A DNA stretch of 64,000 nucleotides from Streptomyces sp. KMM 9044 (GTDB taxonomy: Bacteria; Actinomycetota; Actinomycetes; Streptomycetales; Streptomycetaceae). This document shows, in pieces, positions 51,555-60,411 of this stretch. Numbering within the stretch: the stretch's first letter is position 1; every line of letters starts with the position of its first letter. The stretch is taken from contig NZ_CP113910.1 of NCBI RefSeq assembly GCF_024701375.2, forward strand, positions 5,828,001 to 5,892,000, in the 5' to 3' direction. A model generated the notes under the pieces. The model saw only the letters and a program-made list of their open reading frames with translations, was not told the origin of the DNA and searched no databases. The position numbers and the translations under genes are program-made.

Positions 51555-52826
51555 TCAGGCGGTCTCGCGGACGGCGCGGGCCAACGTGGTCAGCCCCTCG
51601 TCCAGCTCCTCCGGAGTGATGGTCAGGGCCGGAAGCAGCTTGACGACCTCACTCTCCGGGCCGGACGTCTCGATCAGCAGCCCGAGTTCGAAGGCGCGCG
51701 CGGCGATGCGCCCGGCCCGTGCCTTGTCGTGGAACTCCATGCCCCACACGAGCCCGCGACCGCGGTACTCCTTCACGTCGGCGGGGTTCTCCTCGGCGAT
51801 GGCGGCCATCGCCTGCTCGACCTGCTCGCCGCGGGCACGGGTCTGCTTCTCCATCGCCGACCCGTCGGCCCAGTAGGCCTCCAGGGTGGCGGTCGCCGTG
51901 ACGAAGGCCGGGTTGTTGCCGCGGAAGGTGCCGTTGTGCTCGCCCGGCTCCCAGACGTCCAGCTCGGGCTTGAACAGGCACAGCGACATCGGCAGTCCGT
52001 AACCGCTGATCGACTTGGACACCGTGACGATGTCGGGCGTGATGCCGGCCTCCTCGAAGGAGAAGAAGGCACCGGTACGGCCGCAGCCCATCTGGATGTC
52101 GTCGACGATCAGCAGCATGTCCTGGCGCTCGCACAGCTCGGCCAGGGCGCGCAGCCACTCGGGCCGGGCGACGTTGATGCCGCCCTCGCCCTGCACCGTC
52201 TCGACGATCACGGCGGCGGGCTTGTTGAGACCGGACCCCTGGTCCTCCAGGAGCCGCTCGAACCACAGGAAGTCGGGGATCTGGCCGTCGAAGTAGTTGT
52301 CGAACGGCATCGGTGTGCCGTGCACCAGCGGAATGCCCGCACCGGCGCGCTTGAAGGCGTTGCCGGTCACGGCGAGCGAGCCCAGCGACATGCCGTGGAA
52401 GGCGTTGGTGAACGAGACGATCGCCTCGCGGCCCTTCACCTTCCGGGCCAGCTTCAGCGCCGACTCCACGGCGTTGGTGCCGGTCGGGCCCGGGAACATG
52501 ACCTTGTACGGCAGGTCGCGCGGGCGCAGGATCCAGTTCTGGAAGGACTCCAGGAACACGCGTTTGGCGGTGGTCGACATGTCGAGCCCGTGCGTGATGC
52601 CGTCCCGCTCCAGGTAGTCGATCAGTGCCCGTTTCAGTACGGGGTTGTTGTGGCCGTAGTTGAGTGATCCGGCTCCGGCGAAGAAGTCGAGGTACTCGTG
52701 GCCGTCCTCGTCGTACATGCGGCTGCCGTGCGCGCGGTCGAACACGGTGGGCCAGCCGCGGCAGTAGCTGCGCACCTCGGACTCAAGGGTCTCGAAGACG
52801 CTCAGATCGGGCTGGGTGATGGTCAC
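51555..52826 (-). CDS. ectB: Diaminobutyrate-2-oxoglutarate transaminase
   Basis: 423 aa class III aminotransferase making L-2,4-diaminobutyrate from aspartate semialdehyde. PLP region: GPTGTNAVESALKLARKVKG; VDDIQMGCGRTGAFFSFEEA; the PLP lysine in VTVSKSISGYGLPMSL. Residues 1-30 (FETLESEVRSYCRGWPTVFD) are EctB-specific. First committed step of ectoine synthesis. An 87-bp gap separates it from ectA. Confidence 0.95.
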   Translation of the reverse strand: MTITQPDLSVFETLESEVRSYCRGWPTVFDRAHGSRMYDEDGHEYLDFFAGAGSLNYGHNNPVLKRALIDYLERDGITHGLDMSTTAKRVFLESFQNWILRPRDLPYKVMFPGPTGTNAVESALKLARKVKGREAIVSFTNAFHGMSLGSLAVTGNAFKRAGAGIPLVHGTPMPFDNYFDGQIPDFLWFERLLEDQGSGLNKPAAVIVETVQGEGGINVARPEWLRALAELCERQDMLLIVDDIQMGCGRTGAFFSFEEAGITPDIVTVSKSISGYGLPMSLCLFKPELDVWEPGEHNGTFRGNNPAFVTATATLEAYWADGSAMEKQTRARGEQVEQAMAAIAEENPADVKEYRGRGLVWGMEFHDKARAGRIAARAFELGLLIETSGPESEVVKLLPALTITPEELDEGLTTLARAVRETA

Positions 52827-52913
52827 GACGAATCGCTCCTCGGTGGCGTGGGAGGTCAGAGGGAGTCGGGGGCGGCGGAGTGGCGCACGGGCCCGTGCGC
52901 GTGGGGCCGGTGG

Positions 52914-53420
52914 TCAGGGAGAGAGGGGACCGATGCGGTACAGGACCTCGGGGTCGTGCGGTCCGTCGGGGAACCGCTCCGCCTCGAAGAGCACCTCGCG
53001 CTCCAGCCGGGCCCCGTGGCGCTCGGCGAACGCGGTGAACAGGCGCTCGGAAGCGGTGTTCCCCGGTGTGATGGTGGTCTCCACAGTGGTCACTCCGTGT
53101 TCCGCGGTGGTCCGTGCGACCAGGCCGTCGAGCAGAGCGGCGGCCAGGCCACGGCCGCGGTGCGTCTCGTCCACCGCGACCTGCCAGACAAGCAGGGTGC
53201 GCGGGCTGTCCGGCCGTACGTAGCCGGTGACGAAGCCGATCGGCTCCCCGCCGGCGTCACGCGCGACGGCGGATGTGGCGGCGAAGTCGCGGCACCACAG
53301 GAGATAGCTGTACGACGAGTTCAGGTCGAGGGTTTTCGAGTCCCTTGCTATCCGCCACAGCGCGGCTCCGTCCGCCAGGGCGGGGCGGTCGATTTGCGGG
53401 TCTGCTTGTGCGGCAGTCAT
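52914..53420 (-). CDS. ectA: L-2,4-diaminobutyrate acetyltransferase
   Basis: 168-aa GNAT enzyme, first gene of ectABCD. Signature: LDLNSSYSYLLWCRDFAATS (substrate-binding), LLVWQVAVDETHRGRGLAAA (acetyl-CoA loop) and TVETTITPGNTASERLFTAF. Start ATG 53420. The ribosome site is weak, within or near ggtaag; the leader palindrome ttacccaggtaa overlaps this zone. Confidence 0.95.
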   Translation of the reverse strand: MTAAQADPQIDRPALADGAALWRIARDSKTLDLNSSYSYLLWCRDFAATSAVARDAGGEPIGFVTGYVRPDSPRTLLVWQVAVDETHRGRGLAAALLDGLVARTTAEHGVTTVETTITPGNTASERLFTAFAERHGARLEREVLFEAERFPDGPHDPEVLYRIGPLSP

Positions 53421-53785
53421 GTGAATTGAACTTACCCAGGTAAATGTGAAATTGCATCGGCTGCCGGGGTTACCTGAGCGACTCGTCTATGTTATCGCGC
53501 GAGAGTGAAGCCGCAAGCGGGAGCCTGGCCGTATGTACCATTATGGATGGGATTAAAGCCGCAAAACGGGCGCCTTGTGGGATCGATCACAAGTGTGTAA
53601 CTCCCGTGGGGGCGGCCGGGGTGAGTCACTCCCGCCCTCACGGACCGATGTGTTTAGGTTTCAAAAAAGCGGGCAGAAGAAGATGGGAAGCTGCCCTGGA
53701 AGGTAATATTGAAATAAGCGGAGAAATGAAGGGAGAAGAATACCCCTGAAGGCTTTCCGGTAATCCCATGGAATTCATGCTCCGG
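53421..53785 (-). promoter_or_regulatory. ectABCD upstream region (365 bp)
   Basis: Markedly lower in GC than the rest of the window. Contains: ttacccaggtaa (53432-53443, arms ttacc/ggtaa) just before the ectA start; a possible minus-strand promoter TTGCGG then 16 bp then TAACAT, around 53487-53515; and a Crp/GlxR-like box tgtgggatcgatcaca (53576-53591), inside the wider palindrome cttgtgggatcgatcacaag. An 86-codon plus-strand frame (53489-53749) has poor codon bias and is not called. Confidence 0.5.
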
Positions 53786-54919
53786 TTACTCGCTCGCCGG
53801 CCGCCCGGGCTCCGGTCGGTGCCAGCCGTTGTCGGCGGCCCGCAGGGCCCCGGCCACGTCCACCGTCAGGCCCCGCTTCGCCAGCGCCGTGCCCAGCGCC
53901 GTCAGGCTCGCCCGGACCGCGCCCCGGGTCGCGTCGGGGCCGTAGTGGTTGACGCGGATCATCTCCTTGGCCAGCACTCCGCCCCCCGCCGCCAGTGGCA
54001 GCGCCGGATCCACGGCCAGGGCGCGGGCCACCAGTTCGGCGGCCACCGGACCCGACGGGACCCGCAGGGTCGTGGCGACCGGGGCCGCCTGGGCCGCGTC
54101 GTGGACGTACGGCTCCAGGCCGCCGCCCAGTGCGAGCGCCCCTGCCCGGGTAGCCGCCGCGGCCGCCGCGTGCCGAGCCGTCACCGCATCCAGGCCCACG
54201 GCCTCGATGCGCTCCACGCACGCCTCCAACGCCAGCATCTCCAGCTGCGCCGGCGCGTGCGGCAACGCCCTGCGGCCCCCGTCGACCCAGCGCTGCTTCC
54301 AGTCCAGCAGGGACAGGTACGAGTGGCGCGGCGCCCGCGGGTTCGCCGCCATCCGGGCCCACGCCCGCCCGCTCACCGACACCGCCGACACGCCGGCCGG
54401 GCCGCCCATCGCCTTCTGCGCCCCGATCACGCACAGGTCCACGCCCCACGCGTCCGGGAGCACCGGCTCCGCCCCGATCGACGCCACCGCGTCCAGGTAG
54501 AACAGCGCCCCGTGTGCCCGCACGGCCTCGCCGATCTCCGCGACCGGGTTGGTGTTGCCGGTCGCCGCCTCCGCGTGCACCAGGGAGACGAAGTCGATCT
54601 CCGGGTGCGCGGCGAAGGCCTCACGGATCCGCCCGGCCGTCACCGCCGTGTGGAACGGCACCGCCAGATCGATCACCGTGGCGCCGCAGTCCCGCAGCCA
54701 GTCGCCGAAGGTCTGCCCGTACGGGCCCGTGACGACGTTCAGCGCGGTCGTGCCGGGTCCGGCGGCCGCTCGGATCGCGCCCTCCAGTGGCAGCAGTGCC
54801 TCGCCCTGCATGATCACGACGTCCCGCGTGGTCTTCAGCAGTCGTGCCACGCCGTCCTCGATCGAGGCGAAGTGCGCGGCGCTCAGCGGGGCCAGGCCGA
54901 GGAAGGGGTGGGTGCTCAC
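53786..54919 (-). CDS. Class V aminotransferase (alanine/serine-glyoxylate or PucG-like)
   Basis: 377 aa. Fold-type I, class V: LKTTRDVVIMQGEALLPLEG, VVTGPYGQTFGDW, VHAEAATGNTNPVAEIGEA, YLDAVASIGAEPV, and CVIGAQKAMGGPAGVSAV with the PLP lysine (about 198). The C-terminus MIRVNHYGPDA is characteristic of alanine-glyoxylate and PucG-type aminotransferases. The gene is upstream of ect on the same strand but separated by 365 bp, so probably independent; it may belong functionally with the divergent amino-acid importer. Confidence 0.85.
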   Translation of the reverse strand: MSTHPFLGLAPLSAAHFASIEDGVARLLKTTRDVVIMQGEALLPLEGAIRAAAGPGTTALNVVTGPYGQTFGDWLRDCGATVIDLAVPFHTAVTAGRIREAFAAHPEIDFVSLVHAEAATGNTNPVAEIGEAVRAHGALFYLDAVASIGAEPVLPDAWGVDLCVIGAQKAMGGPAGVSAVSVSGRAWARMAANPRAPRHSYLSLLDWKQRWVDGGRRALPHAPAQLEMLALEACVERIEAVGLDAVTARHAAAAAATRAGALALGGGLEPYVHDAAQAAPVATTLRVPSGPVAAELVARALAVDPALPLAAGGGVLAKEMIRVNHYGPDATRGAVRASLTALGTALAKRGLTVDVAGALRAADNGWHRPEPGRPASE

Positions 54920-55094
54920 GGTGTTGCTCTCCAGATCACGGCTCTACGGGGCCGACGGGGCCGACGGGGCCGACGGGGTGGGCGGGCTCGACGGAACCGA
55001 GCGTATCCGGCTCTCGGGGCGCCCGGTCCGGTATCCGGGGCTCGGTCCGACGCCCGGTTCTTAGGTCGGACGACACCGAAGCCATCGGTTTGGT

Positions 55095-55122
55095 TTGAGG
55101 AACCCAAACTTCTCCTTATAAT
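55095..55122 (+). promoter_or_regulatory. Promoter of the amino-acid importer operon
   Basis: TTGAGG (55095-55100), 16-bp spacer, perfect TATAAT (55117-55122). The -35 lies inside an inverted repeat gtttg/caaac (55093-55109), a possible operator overlapping the promoter. Start of transcription near 55129; aggagg and GTG 55157 follow. Confidence 0.65.
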
Positions 55123-55156
55123 CGGAACCTCATCTGTTCCCTACCAGGAGGCCTCA

Positions 55157-56011
55157 GTGAAGACGCTCCTCGGCCGCAGGACCCGCGTTCTGGCCGCCAC
55201 CACCGCGACGGCCGGGCTGGTGCTCCTGACCGCCTGCACCTCCACCGACGACGGGGATGGCGGCGCCTCCAGGACCGTGGCCGGCGGCGTCGAACTCGCC
55301 AGGGCGGGGCAGCTCACCACCTGCACCCACCTCCCGTACCCGCCCTTCCAGTCGGAGATCGACGGCAAGGTGCAGGGCTTCGACGTGGCGCTGGTCGACC
55401 TGGTCGCCGAGGACCTGGAAGTGAAACAGGAGATCCTCGACACTCCGTTCGAGAACTTCAAGACCGGCGCCTTCCTCAACTCCGGTGAGTGCGACCTGGC
55501 CGCGGCCGGTATGACCATCACCGAGGAGCGCAAGAAGAACGTCGACTTCTCGGACCCGTACTTCAACGCCACCCAGGCCGTCCTCGTCGACAAGTCGGCC
55601 GGCGTCACCTCGCTCGCCGACGTGAAGTCGAAGAACGTCGAGCTCGGCGCCCAGGCGCAGACCACCGGCGAGGACTACGTCAAGGGGGAAGGCTTCGACC
55701 CGGTCTCCTTCGAGTCCTCCGACGCCGTCCTCAACGGCCTGCGCGCCGGCCAGGTCAAGGCCGTCGTCATCGACTTCCCGGTGGTCCAGGGCTGGCTCAA
55801 GGACAAGGCCACCGCCGACGCCTACGAGGTCGTCGACAACCTCGACACCGGCGAGCAGTACGGCTTCACGGTGAAGAAGGGCAACGCCGCCCTGCAGGAG
55901 GCCATCAACAAGGCGCTCTCGGACGCCAAGGAGGACGGCACGTACAAGAAGTTGTACGAGCAGTGGATCGGTCCGTACGACGAGTCCGCCGCCTCGCCGG
56001 CCGCCTCCTGA
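55157..56011 (+). CDS. Amino-acid ABC transporter substrate-binding lipoprotein
   Basis: 284 aa from GTG 55157 (ribosome site aggagg). Lipobox VLLTAC, lipidated Cys27. PBPb fold: LTTCTHLPYPPFQSEIDGKV, GFDVALVDLVAEDL, NSGECDLAAAGMTITEERKK, VDFSDPYFNATQAVLVDKSA. Polar amino-acid/glutamine-type ligand pocket expected. First gene of a complete importer with its own ATPase. Confidence 0.92.
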   Translation: MKTLLGRRTRVLAATTATAGLVLLTACTSTDDGDGGASRTVAGGVELARAGQLTTCTHLPYPPFQSEIDGKVQGFDVALVDLVAEDLEVKQEILDTPFENFKTGAFLNSGECDLAAAGMTITEERKKNVDFSDPYFNATQAVLVDKSAGVTSLADVKSKNVELGAQAQTTGEDYVKGEGFDPVSFESSDAVLNGLRAGQVKAVVIDFPVVQGWLKDKATADAYEVVDNLDTGEQYGFTVKKGNAALQEAINKALSDAKEDGTYKKLYEQWIGPYDESAASPAAS

Positions 56012-56015
56012 TCCG

Positions 56016-56849
56016 GTGGCCGACACGAAGGTGCCTTCGGAGCTGAGGAAGAAGGGCCTCACCCGGAGCCAGAAGCGCCGGCTGTCGCGCGGAGCCCAGT
56101 ACGTCCTCTTCGTCGCCGCCGTGATCCTCTTCGCGGCCTCGGCGGACTGGGGCAGGCTGCAGAACCAGTTCGCCCAGGCCGACATCGCCGAGCGGATGTT
56201 CCCGGAGATCATCACCCTGGCGCTGAAGAACACCGTGCTCTACACGGTGACCGGCTTTGCCGTCGGGCTGGCACTCGGCATGGTCATCGCGCTGATGCGG
56301 CTGTCGTCGGTCGGCCCGTACCGCTGGCTGGCGGGCGTCTACATCGAGATCTTCCGCGGCCTGCCCGCCCTGCTGATCTTCATCTTCATCGGCGTGGCCG
56401 TGCCGCTCGCCTTCCCCGGCACCGAGATCATCGGCGGCACCTACGGCAAGGTCGCCCTCGCGCTCGGTCTGGTGGCCGCCGCCTACATGGCCGAGACGAT
56501 CCGCGCGGGCATCCAGGCGGTGCCCAAGGGGCAGATGGAGGCGGCCCGTTCACTGGGCTTCTCGCCCGCGCGGGCCATGGTCTCGATCATCATCCCGCAG
56601 GCGTTCCGGATCATCCTGCCGCCGCTCACCAACGAACTCGTCCTGCTCTTCAAGGACTCCTCGCTGGTGCTGTTCCTCGGCGTCACCCTGGAGGAGCGCG
56701 AACTGTCCAAGTACGGCCGCGACCTGGCCAGCCAGACCGCCAACTCCACCCCGATCCTGGTCGCCGGCCTGTGCTACCTGCTGATCACCATCCCGCTCGG
56801 CTTCGTCGTACGCCGTATGGAGGCCAAGGCCCAGGAGGCCGTCAAATGA
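56016..56849 (+). CDS. Amino-acid ABC transporter permease (HisM/GlnP type)
   Basis: 277 aa from GTG 56016, five bases after the binding-protein stop. About five membrane helices; EAA-type loop [20 protein letters not shown] followed by [20 protein letters not shown] and [13 protein letters not shown], both diagnostic of the HEQRGT (polar amino-acid) subunits. Overlaps the ATPase start (ATGA). Confidence 0.92.
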   Translation: MADTKVPSELRKKGLTRSQKRRLSRGAQYVLFVAAVILFAASADWGRLQNQFAQADIAERMFPEIITLALKNTVLYTVTGFAVGLALGMVIALMRLSSVGPYRWLAGVYIEIFRGLPALLIFIFIGVAVPLAFPGTEIIGGTYGKVALALGLVAAAYMAETIRAGIQAVPKGQMEAARSLGFSPARAMVSIIIPQAFRIILPPLTNELVLLFKDSSLVLFLGVTLEERELSKYGRDLASQTANSTPILVAGLCYLLITIPLGFVVRRMEAKAQEAVK

Positions 56850-57694
56850 GCCGACCGGACAAGCAGCCGGACAAGCGGCCCGGCGAACAGCCGGAGAGTC
56901 GGCCCGGGGATCCGGAGATCCTGGTCAGCGGGCTGCACAAGTCGTTCGGCAGCAACGAGGTGCTGCGCGGCATCGACCTGGAGATCCGCCGGGGCGAGGT
57001 CGTCTGCGTGATCGGGCCGTCCGGCTCGGGCAAGTCGACCCTGCTCCGGTGCGTGAACCTGCTCGAGGAGCCCACCAGGGGCCAGGTGTACGTCGGCGGT
57101 ACGGAACTCACCGACCCGGACGTCGACATCGACGCCGCCCGCCGCCGGATCGGCATGGTCTTCCAGCAGTTCAACCTGTTCCCGCACCTCACCGTCACCG
57201 AGAACCTCACCCTGCCGCAGCGCCGGGTGCTGAGGCGGGGCAAGGCGGAGGCCGCCCGGACCGCCGCTGCGAACCTGGAACGGGTCGGCCTCGACGAGAA
57301 GGCGGACGCCTACCCGTCCTCCCTCTCCGGCGGCCAGCAGCAGCGCGTCGCCATCGCCCGCGCGCTGGCGATGGGGCCCGAGGTGATGCTGTTCGACGAG
57401 CCGACCTCGGCGCTCGACCCCGAGCTGGTCGGCGACGTCCTGGCGGTGATGCGGATGCTCGCCGACGAGGGCATGACGATGATGGTCGTCACCCACGAGA
57501 TGACCTTCGCCCGCGAGGTCGCCGACCGGGTCGTCTTCATGGACGGCGGGGTGATCCTCGAGGACGGCGCCCCCGAGCACGTCATCGGCGCCCCACGGCA
57601 CGAACGCACCCGCCACTTCCTCTCCCGGCTCCTCGACCCGGCCATGGCGGACGTGGAGGAGGAGGCCTCCGACCGGACCGGCAAGTCCCCGTAG
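56846..57694 (+). CDS. Amino-acid ABC transporter ATP-binding protein
   Basis: 282 aa. A hydrophilic 25-residue N-terminus ([20 protein letters not shown]) precedes Walker [11 protein letters not shown]-loop [13 protein letters not shown], signature [15 protein letters not shown], Walker [16 protein letters not shown] and the H-loop VVTHEM. GlnQ/HisP type. Third gene of the operon. Confidence 0.95.
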   Translation: MSRPDKQPDKRPGEQPESRPGDPEILVSGLHKSFGSNEVLRGIDLEIRRGEVVCVIGPSGSGKSTLLRCVNLLEEPTRGQVYVGGTELTDPDVDIDAARRRIGMVFQQFNLFPHLTVTENLTLPQRRVLRRGKAEAARTAAANLERVGLDEKADAYPSSLSGGQQQRVAIARALAMGPEVMLFDEPTSALDPELVGDVLAVMRMLADEGMTMMVVTHEMTFAREVADRVVFMDGGVILEDGAPEHVIGAPRHERTRHFLSRLLDPAMADVEEEASDRTGKSP

Positions 57695-57715
57695 CGGATC
57701 ACTACAGTGCTGGGC

Positions 57716-58813
57716 ATGAGCGAACGCGCGCTGCTGCACGTGAAGGGGCGGGTCCTCGTCGGACCGGACGAGGACCAGGTCCGCGACGAGCTGTGGGTGG
57801 TCGACGGCCGGATCTCGTACGACCGCCCCGCCGGTGCCCGCGACGTGACGGCCGTCGAGGGCTGGGTGCTGCCCGGGCTGGTCGACGCCCACTGCCATGT
57901 GGGCCTCGACCGGCACGGCGCGGTGCCCGAGGACGTCGCCGAGAAGCAGGCACTCACCGACCGCGACGCCGGGGCCCTGCTGTTGCGGGACGCGGGATCA
58001 CCCTCCGAAACCCGCTGGATCGACGACCGGGACGACCTTCCGGAGATCGTCCGGGCCGGCCGGCACATCGCCCGCACCCGCCGCTACATCCGGGGCTACG
58101 CCTGGGAGGTCGAACCCGAGGACCTCGTCGCGTACGTCGCCCGGGAGGCCCGGCGCGGCGACGGCTGGGTGAAGCTCGTCGGCGACTGGATCGACCGCGA
58201 CCTCGGCGACCTGTCGGCCTGCTGGCCGCGCGGCGCCGTCGAGGCGGCGATCGCCGAGGCGCACCGGCTGGGTGCCCGGGTCACCGCGCACTGCTTCGCC
58301 GAGGACTCCCTGCGGGACCTGGTCGAGGCCGGCATCGACTGCGTCGAGCACGCGACGGGCCTGACCGACGCCACCATTCCGCTGTTCGCGGAGCGGGGCG
58401 TGGCGATCGTCCCGACCCTCGTCAACATCGCCACCTTCCCGGGCCTCGCCGACGGCGGCGAGGCCCGGTTCCCGCGCTGGTCGGCCCATATGCGCCGGCT
58501 CCACGAGCGCCGCTACGACACCGTGCGCTCGGCCTACGACGCCGGCATTCCCGTCTTCGTCGGTACGGACGCGGGCGGCGCCCTCCCGCACGGCCTCGCG
58601 GCGGCCGAGGTCGCCGAACTCGTCGCTGCGGGTATCCCGCCCGTCGACGCCCTCGCGGCCGGCACCTGGGCGGCGCGCGCCTGGCTCGGACGCCCCGCAC
58701 TGGACGAGGGGGCCCCGGCCGACCTCGTCGTCTACGCCTCCGACCCACGCGCGGACGTACGGGTGCTGGCGGACCCGCGCAGGGTGGTGCTGAACGGGCG
58801 TGTGGTCGCGTAG
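57716..58813 (+). CDS. Metal-dependent amidohydrolase-family protein
   Basis: 365 aa from ATG 57716 (GTG 57707 is possible). Metal-binding N-terminal motif [17 protein letters not shown]; carboxylate/Lys-region [37 protein letters not shown] (second-shell His); [14 protein letters not shown] (catalytic Asp). C-terminal beta-domain [20 protein letters not shown]. Closest to imidazolonepropionase/prolidase-like amidohydrolases of Streptomyces. It follows the importer by 21 bp and may process the imported compound. Confidence 0.87.
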   Translation: MSERALLHVKGRVLVGPDEDQVRDELWVVDGRISYDRPAGARDVTAVEGWVLPGLVDAHCHVGLDRHGAVPEDVAEKQALTDRDAGALLLRDAGSPSETRWIDDRDDLPEIVRAGRHIARTRRYIRGYAWEVEPEDLVAYVAREARRGDGWVKLVGDWIDRDLGDLSACWPRGAVEAAIAEAHRLGARVTAHCFAEDSLRDLVEAGIDCVEHATGLTDATIPLFAERGVAIVPTLVNIATFPGLADGGEARFPRWSAHMRRLHERRYDTVRSAYDAGIPVFVGTDAGGALPHGLAAAEVAELVAAGIPPVDALAAGTWAARAWLGRPALDEGAPADLVVYASDPRADVRVLADPRRVVLNGRVVA

Positions 58814-58915
58814 GGCGGCGCAGCTCGGCGGACAGGGCCCGGAGGTCACGGCCCGGCGGCCGAAAACCCGCCCCGTACGGGCGGCTGCCCGTCATCCCCG
58901 CGCGGCACGGGCGAC

Positions 58916-59153
58916 GGGAACAACGGGGACCAACGGGGACCACGGGGACCAACGGGGACCAACGGGGACCACGGGGACCACGGGGACCACGGGGACCACG
59001 GGGACCACGGGGACCACGGGGACCACGGGGACCACGGGACCAACGGGGACCACGGGGACCACGGGGACCACGGGGACCACGGGAACAACGGGACCAACGG
59101 GGACCACGGGGACCACGGGGACCAACGGGGACCACGGGGACCACGGGAACAAC
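58916..59153. repeat. Minisatellite: 26 tandem 9/10-bp units
   Basis: Units ggggaccac (9 bp), ggggaccaac (10 bp) and variants gggaccaac and gggaacaac run without interruption. Eight identical 9-bp units occupy 58964-59035. Gly/Pro/Thr-rich frames on both strands cross it, but mixed 9/10-bp units change frame and no start with a ribosome site leads in, so it is treated as non-coding. It lies in the 521-bp gap between convergent genes. Confidence 0.85.
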
Positions 59154-59209
59154 GGGCCTCCTGCCGTCCCGCGGGGGCGCCGGGTCTGAAGAGTCCCCGC
59201 CGCCACGCC

Positions 59210-59230
59210 CCCGGTGCCTCCGGCACCGGG
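59210..59230. terminator. Hairpin between the amidohydrolase and cobC genes
   Basis: cccggtgcc / ggcaccggg, perfect 9-bp stem with a 3-base loop, enclosed by a longer imperfect ccacgcccc/ggggcgtgg pairing, ahead of the cobC stop at 59335. Likely the cobalamin operon terminator. Confidence 0.5.
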
Positions 59231-59334
59231 CACTCGGCCGTCGGCACGGGACCGGCGGGGCGTGGTGTCGCCCGCCGGCGATGACCGGAACGAGCGGGGG
59301 ACCAGGTCTTTGCCGGTACGCGGCCCGGCTCGGG

Positions 59335-60411
59335 TCAGATCGTGTCCAGGGCCCGGTCCAGAGCCTTGAGGAACGCGTCCGTCGTCGCGCGGTCGCGTGC
59401 CGCGACGCGCAGCCAGCGGTCGTCGAGGCCCGGGAACGTGTCCCCGCGTCGTACCGCGAAGCCGAGGGCGCGCAGGCGCTCCCGTACGGCCGCCGCGTGC
59501 GGGAGCCGGAGGAGGACGAAGGGGCCTTCGGCGCCTTCCACGACCCGCACCCCGCGGCCGGTGAACTCCCCGAGCCCGGTGAGGAGACGGGAGCGGTCCA
59601 CGGCGATGCGGCGGGCCGTCTCGGCCGCCTCCGCCAAGGCCCTGGGCCCGACGCACGCCTGCGCCGCGGCCAGCGCGGGCGTGGACACCGGCCACAGGGG
59701 CTGCGCCCGCGTCAGCCGCTCGACCGTCTCCGGCCCGGCCAGCACGTACCCGACGCGCAGGCCCGCCAGGCCCCACGTCTTGGTGAGGCTGCGCAGCACC
59801 ACCAGCCCCGGCACGTCCGTCCGGCCGGCCAGCGCCTCCCGCTCACCCGGCACCGCGTCCAGGAACGCCTCGTCCACGACCAGGGTCCGCCCGGGCCGGG
59901 CGAGCCGGGCGACGGCGGCGGCCGGGTGCAGGACGGACGTCGGGTTCGTCGGGTTGCCGATCACCACCAGGTCCGCGGCCTCGGGAACCGCGTCGGGGTC
60001 CAGCCGGAAACCGTCCTCCTCCCGCAGCAGTACCCGGTCGACCGTGTGCCCCGCATCCCGCAGTGCCGCCTCCGGCTCCGTGAACTGCGGATGCACCACC
60101 ACCGGCCGGCGCACCTCCAGCGCCCGCGCCAGCAGCACGAAGGCCTCCGCCGCCCCCGCCGTCAGCAGCACCCGCTCCGCCGGCAACCCGTGCCGCGCCG
60201 CCACCGCGGCCCGCGCCGCCCGCCCGTCCGGGTAGGCGGCGAGGCCGGCCAGTGAGCCGGCGATGTGTTCGCGCAGCCACGCCGGGGGAGTGCCCGAGCG
60301 GACGTTCACGGCGAGGTCGACCAACGAGGCGCCGTCGTCGCGGACCTCGGCGTCCCCGTGATGCCGCAGGTCGTGCGCCCCGGCCTTGGGGGCGGCGGAG
60401 TCAGTGCGCAT
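59335..60411 (-). CDS. cobC: Threonine-phosphate decarboxylase-like aminotransferase of the cobalamin operon
   Basis: 358 aa from ATG 60411; ATG 60435 would add eight residues and lengthen the overlap with cbiX. Class I/II PLP enzyme: LAVNVRSGTPPAWL, LLTAGAAEAFVLLARAL, VIGNPTNPTS, VVDEAFLDAVPGE and RSLTKTWGLAGLRVGY with the PLP lysine. In B12 operons this family (CobC/CobD) supplies aminopropanol phosphate for the nucleotide loop. Last gene of the operon. Confidence 0.85.
   Translation of the reverse strand: MRTDSAAPKAGAHDLRHHGDAEVRDDGASLVDLAVNVRSGTPPAWLREHIAGSLAGLAAYPDGRAARAAVAARHGLPAERVLLTAGAAEAFVLLARALEVRRPVVVHPQFTEPEAALRDAGHTVDRVLLREEDGFRLDPDAVPEAADLVVIGNPTNPTSVLHPAAAVARLARPGRTLVVDEAFLDAVPGEREALAGRTDVPGLVVLRSLTKTWGLAGLRVGYVLAGPETVERLTRAQPLWPVSTPALAAAQACVGPRALAEAAETARRIAVDRSRLLTGLGEFTGRGVRVVEGAEGPFVLLRLPHAAAVRERLRALGFAVRRGDTFPGLDDRWLRVAARDRATTDAFLKALDRALDTI

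Noticed and set aside
49503..52667. 1054-aa plus-strand frame opposite ectB, ectC and ectD
   Set aside because: Shadow frame; the minus-strand ect genes are unambiguous.
53489..53749. 86-codon plus-strand frame in the ect upstream region
   Set aside because: Low third-position GC, no ribosome site and overlap with regulatory-looking palindromes; more likely promoter DNA.
58916..59153. CRISPR array
   Set aside because: Units are 9-10 bp without spacers and there are no cas genes.
58800..59250. Collagen-like Gly-X-Y proteins encoded by the repeat on either strand
   Set aside because: Any 9-bp array opens several frames; mixed 9- and 10-bp units shift frame, and no start codon with a ribosome site leads into it.
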